DNA from: Pseudarthrobacter sp. C4D7
GTDB taxonomy: Bacteria; Actinomycetota; Actinomycetes; Actinomycetales; Micrococcaceae
Assembly: GCF_013359725.1 (NCBI RefSeq)
Contig: NZ_JABFMW010000010.1
Coordinates: forward strand, 55,671 to 119,670
DNA length: 64,000 bases
Reading direction: 5' to 3'
Of this stretch, positions 61,548-64,000 are shown one piece after another. Both the position numbers and the translations under genes were made by a program. A model generated the notes under the pieces. The model worked only from the letters and a program-made list of their open reading frames with translations. It was not told where the DNA came from and made no database searches. Position 1 is the first letter of the stretch, and each line of letters opens with the position of its first letter.

Positions 61548-63050
61548 CTAGTGTCCGGCGCCGTGCCCCGGGGCGGCGCCTTCTGTCTTGCGCATCATGG
61601 CGGAGAGGACGACGGCGGCGAGGGCTATGACGGTTGCCGTCATGAAGGCGGCACTCATCCCGGCGACGAGGCCCGACGCCGCGCTGACCACGGCGAAGAT
61701 GGACACCAGCAGTGCCGTGCCCGCTGCGCCCGCCACCTGCTGGGTGGTGCTCATGATGGCCGAGCCGTGGGAGTACAGGTGCGGCGGCAGCGGGTTCAAC
61801 CCCGTGGTGAACGCGGGGGTGAACAGCAGCGCCAGGCCGAAGCTCAGCCCCACATGGAGGGTGATGATCCACCCCACCGGCGTGCCGGCGTCGAGCATTG
61901 AAAACTGCCACAGGGCAACCACCATCAGGATGGAACCGGTGAGGGTGAGGGGTAGCGGGCCCACTTTGTCGAACGCGCGGCCGATGACGGGGCCCAGCAA
62001 TCCCATCGCCAGGCCGCCCGGGAGCAGTGCCAGGCCGGTCTCGAGCGATCCCAGGCCGCGGACTTCCTGCAGGTAGAGCGGGAGCAGGATGACGCCGCCG
62101 AACAGCGCCATCATGGCCACCACCATCAGCAGGACCGAGACGGTGAACATCCGGAAGTTGAAGGCACGGAGATCCAGCAGTGGGGCGACGGTCTTTTGGA
62201 GCCGGACCTGGCGCAGCACGAAAACCGTCAGGGCCGCAACGCCAATGACGAGGGCGGCGACGGCGCCGGCACTGGGTCCCGACTGGCCGCCCTGGCCGCC
62301 GCCGATCTGGCTGAGTCCGTAAACCAGTCCGCCGAAAGCGGGGACGGTGAGGATCACGGACAGGACGTCGAGCTTGCCCTTCTCCACCTCGCCCACGTTG
62401 GTGAGGTACCTGGCACCGATGGCCAGCGCTGCGAGGGCCACGGGCAGGACGAAAACGAACATGAAGCGCCACGTGAAGTGCTCAAGGATGAGTCCGGAGA
62501 CGGTGGGGCCCATGGCCGGTGCCACCGAGATGGCGATGCTCACATTGCCCATGACGGCGCCGCGCTTGGCAAGCGGGACCAGGGTAAGGATGGTGGTCAT
62601 CAGCAGGGGCAGCATGATGGCGGTGCCGCCGGCCTGGACGATGCGCGCCAGCAGCAGGATCTCAAATCCGGGGGCCACGGCGGCGAGTGCCGTTCCGCCG
62701 GCGAACAGGCCCATGGCCAGCATGAAGACTGCCCGCGTGGAGAGCCGCTGGAGGATGAATCCGGTAGTGGGGATGACCACGGCCATGGTGAGCATGAACC
62801 CGGTGGACAGCCACTGGACGGTGGGTGCGTCCACCTGCAGGTCCACCATGAGCCGCTGCAGGGCGACGTTCATGATGGTTTCGTTGAGGATCACCACGAA
62901 CGTGGCCACCAGCAGCGTGCTGATGATGGTCACGGACTCCCGGGACATCTTCTCCGGCGATGCCGGCAGTAGTCCTTTGCGGGTTCCGTTGCCGATTCCT
63001 TGGTCAGGGGCGGGCTGTCCGCTGGCGTTCGGAGAGACTTCGGTAGACAT
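61548..63050 (-). CDS. MFS drug:H+ antiporter, DHA2 (EmrB/QacA) type
   Basis: 500 aa with about 14 hydrophobic helices, the DHA2 count. The motif F-V-V-I-L-N-E-T-I-M-N-V-A-L (helix 1, with the acidic residue) and L-D-V-(T)-like signatures are present. Q-W-L-S-T-G-F-M-L-T and G-P-T-V-S-G (motif C) mark an antiporter. It should export hydrophobic or cationic compounds using the proton gradient. ATG 63050 has GAGGGAA about 8 nt upstream. It is convergent with the hydrolase gene. Confidence 0.9.
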   Translation of the reverse strand: MSTEVSPNASGQPAPDQGIGNGTRKGLLPASPEKMSRESVTIISTLLVATFVVILNETIMNVALQRLMVDLQVDAPTVQWLSTGFMLTMAVVIPTTGFILQRLSTRAVFMLAMGLFAGGTALAAVAPGFEILLLARIVQAGGTAIMLPLLMTTILTLVPLAKRGAVMGNVSIAISVAPAMGPTVSGLILEHFTWRFMFVFVLPVALAALAIGARYLTNVGEVEKGKLDVLSVILTVPAFGGLVYGLSQIGGGQGGQSGPSAGAVAALVIGVAALTVFVLRQVRLQKTVAPLLDLRAFNFRMFTVSVLLMVVAMMALFGGVILLPLYLQEVRGLGSLETGLALLPGGLAMGLLGPVIGRAFDKVGPLPLTLTGSILMVVALWQFSMLDAGTPVGWIITLHVGLSFGLALLFTPAFTTGLNPLPPHLYSHGSAIMSTTQQVAGAAGTALLVSIFAVVSAASGLVAGMSAAFMTATVIALAAVVLSAMMRKTEGAAPGHGAGH

Positions 63051-63180
63051 GGGTGTTCCCTCAGGGGTGGTTTTAGAGTGGTGCGCGGCCGGCGCCGCTG
63101 CAGATTGCAACACTCTACCCGGTGGAGTAATTCCTCCGCATGGGTTCTTCCTACCCCCGAGGGAACATTAGGGGCCTTCT

Positions 63181-63747
63181 TTAGGCGGTCTGGCCGGCGT
63201 GCTGGCCTTCCGAGATTTCTTCCACCAGCTTGCTGTTGAACGCCGGGAGGTCATCGGGATTCCGGCTGGTTACCAGGCCCTGGTCGACCACCACTTCCTC
63301 GTCTGTCCAGTTGGCGCCTGCGTTCTTCAGGTCGGTTTCGAGCGTGAAGTAGGACGTGAGGTTGCGGCCGCGGAGCACTCCGGCTTCGATCAGCAGCCAC
63401 GGACCATGGCAGATCGATGCCACGGGCTTGTGCTGTTCGAAGAAGCTCCGCGTGAAGTTCTGGGCGTCCTTGTCCACGCGCAGGTGGTCTGCGTTCACTA
63501 CCCCGCCCGGGAGTACCAGCGCGTCGAAGTCCGAGGCGTTGGCGTCCGCGACGGTCAGGTCGACGTCGAAGGTGTCGCCCTTTTCCGTGCCGTTGTAGCC
63601 CTGCAGCTTGCCGCTCTTCGGGGCGATGAGGGTGGGTTCGCCACCGGCATCCTTGACAGCCTGCCAGGGACTGGTGAGCTCCACCTGCTCCACTCCGTCA
63701 GTCAGCAGGAATGCGACCTTCTTGCCTGCGATGCTGTGCTCTGACAC
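63181..63747 (-). CDS. DJ-1/PfpI-family protein
   Basis: 188 aa. The nucleophile elbow Cys is C113 with H114 next to it (A-S-I-C-H-G-P-W). The acidic residue E20 in D-G-V-E-Q-V-E-L fits the usual Glu. Close relatives are called type 1 glutamine amidotransferase-like or general stress (YhbO-like) proteins, acting as glyoxalase or deglycase-type enzymes. It starts at GTG with GGAGG ahead. It lies upstream of the MFS gene on the same strand. Confidence 0.9.
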   Translation of the reverse strand: MSEHSIAGKKVAFLLTDGVEQVELTSPWQAVKDAGGEPTLIAPKSGKLQGYNGTEKGDTFDVDLTVADANASDFDALVLPGGVVNADHLRVDKDAQNFTRSFFEQHKPVASICHGPWLLIEAGVLRGRNLTSYFTLETDLKNAGANWTDEEVVVDQGLVTSRNPDDLPAFNSKLVEEISEGQHAGQTA

Positions 63748-63954
63748 TGTTCCTCCTCGCTGGAGGGGGCCGGGCGGCTTATGCCCGCCAGGTCCCGCTC
63801 GACAGTTGATTGCCTGACGTGTTCCAGCCTAGGAAAGAGAAAAGTAATAAGCAAGCTGACTATCTGATGGAAGCCCGGCGCGGGTGCCGTTTGTGGCGGG
63901 AGGCCTGGGCGTTGGCGGGAGCCGGAATTGATTGTCAGTGGGTCGGTGGATGAT

Positions 63955-64000
63955 GTGTTCATGGGAATCAGCGGTGGTGTTGGGGTGGTGGTGGAGGGTG
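63955..64000 (+). CDS. Possible 5' end of a gene cut by the window edge
   Basis: A frame opens at GTG 63955 or ATG 63961 (M-G-I-S-G-G-V-G-V-V-V-E-G) and runs to the last base. Short Gly/Val-rich starts of this type are common in actinobacterial DUF222/HNH endonuclease genes, but 13 codons cannot identify a family. There is no clear ribosome site. The 207 bp between 63748 and 63954 hold nothing else that I recognise. Confidence 0.25.
   Translation, partial: MFMGISGGVGVVVEG

Noticed and set aside
63702..63962. 86-codon minus-strand frame overlapping the PfpI-family gene
   Set aside because: It is low-complexity, overlaps the 5' end of a real gene in another frame and has no ribosome site.

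Overview
This is a GC-rich, densely packed actinobacterial chromosome segment. The gene families and their order (lsr2-like gene beside clpC and lysS, SigK/RskA with a class F sortase, RF3, DisA, PEP-dependent DhaKLM, D-glucarate genes) point to the Micrococcaceae, most likely Arthrobacter or Pseudarthrobacter. That genus call is an inference from protein character, not a database match. I see no insertion sequence, prophage or CRISPR array. One tRNA gene (Lys-UUU) is present.

Layout, left to right. 0-3 kb: urease genes ureA-ureB-ureC-ureE on the minus strand, continuing off the left edge. 3-6.3 kb: a LacI regulator, a small HhH-type DNA repair protein and a GH51 arabinofuranosidase with a LacI-type operator. 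6.5-12 kb: an ANTAR protein, then DUF4397 protein -> sortase -> ECF sigma factor -> anti-sigma factor, and a second LacI regulator. 12-14.4 kb: YCII protein, M23-like peptidase, thioesterase, a scar where two genes lost their 5' ends, and tRNA-Lys. 14.6-22.7 kb: phosphate region, with a low-affinity DUF47-Pit pair and the high-affinity pstSCAB operon behind a PHO-box-like repeat. 22.7-28 kb: FUSC protein, RadA, an orphan histidine kinase and a Nudix hydrolase. 28-31.6 kb: LysR regulator plus two enzymes of D-glucarate/galactarate breakdown. 31.6-39.5 kb: FabF, RF3, a 2H phosphoesterase, DisA, MutY and small unknowns. 39.5-42 kb: dihydroxyacetone kinase dhaKLM. 42-50 kb: ArgA-type acetyltransferase, S9 peptidase, ClpC, Lsr2 and LysS. 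50-61.5 kb: a five-gene operon (APC permease, two DUF1989 proteins, 'urea' carboxylase, allophanate hydrolase) beside a TetR regulator and flanked by two related alpha/beta hydrolases. 61.5-64 kb: an MFS exporter, a PfpI-family protein and the possible start of a gene cut by the window edge.

Main points for follow-up. (1) The window holds both urease and a urea-carboxylase-type operon. The two DUF1989 genes suggest that the second is really a guanidine carboxylase pathway. (2) mutY has no ATG, GTG or TTG codon that would give a full-length protein, but an in-frame ATC lies exactly 6 nt after a -10-like box. (3) The same spacing recurs at about nine other genes, which suggests leaderless mRNAs are common here. 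(4) A compact structured, U-tailed intergenic element lies before the DUF47-pit genes. (5) A 64-bp palindromic element lies between disA and its neighbour. (6) One deletion appears to have removed the 5' ends of a divergent aldo/keto reductase-SDR pair.
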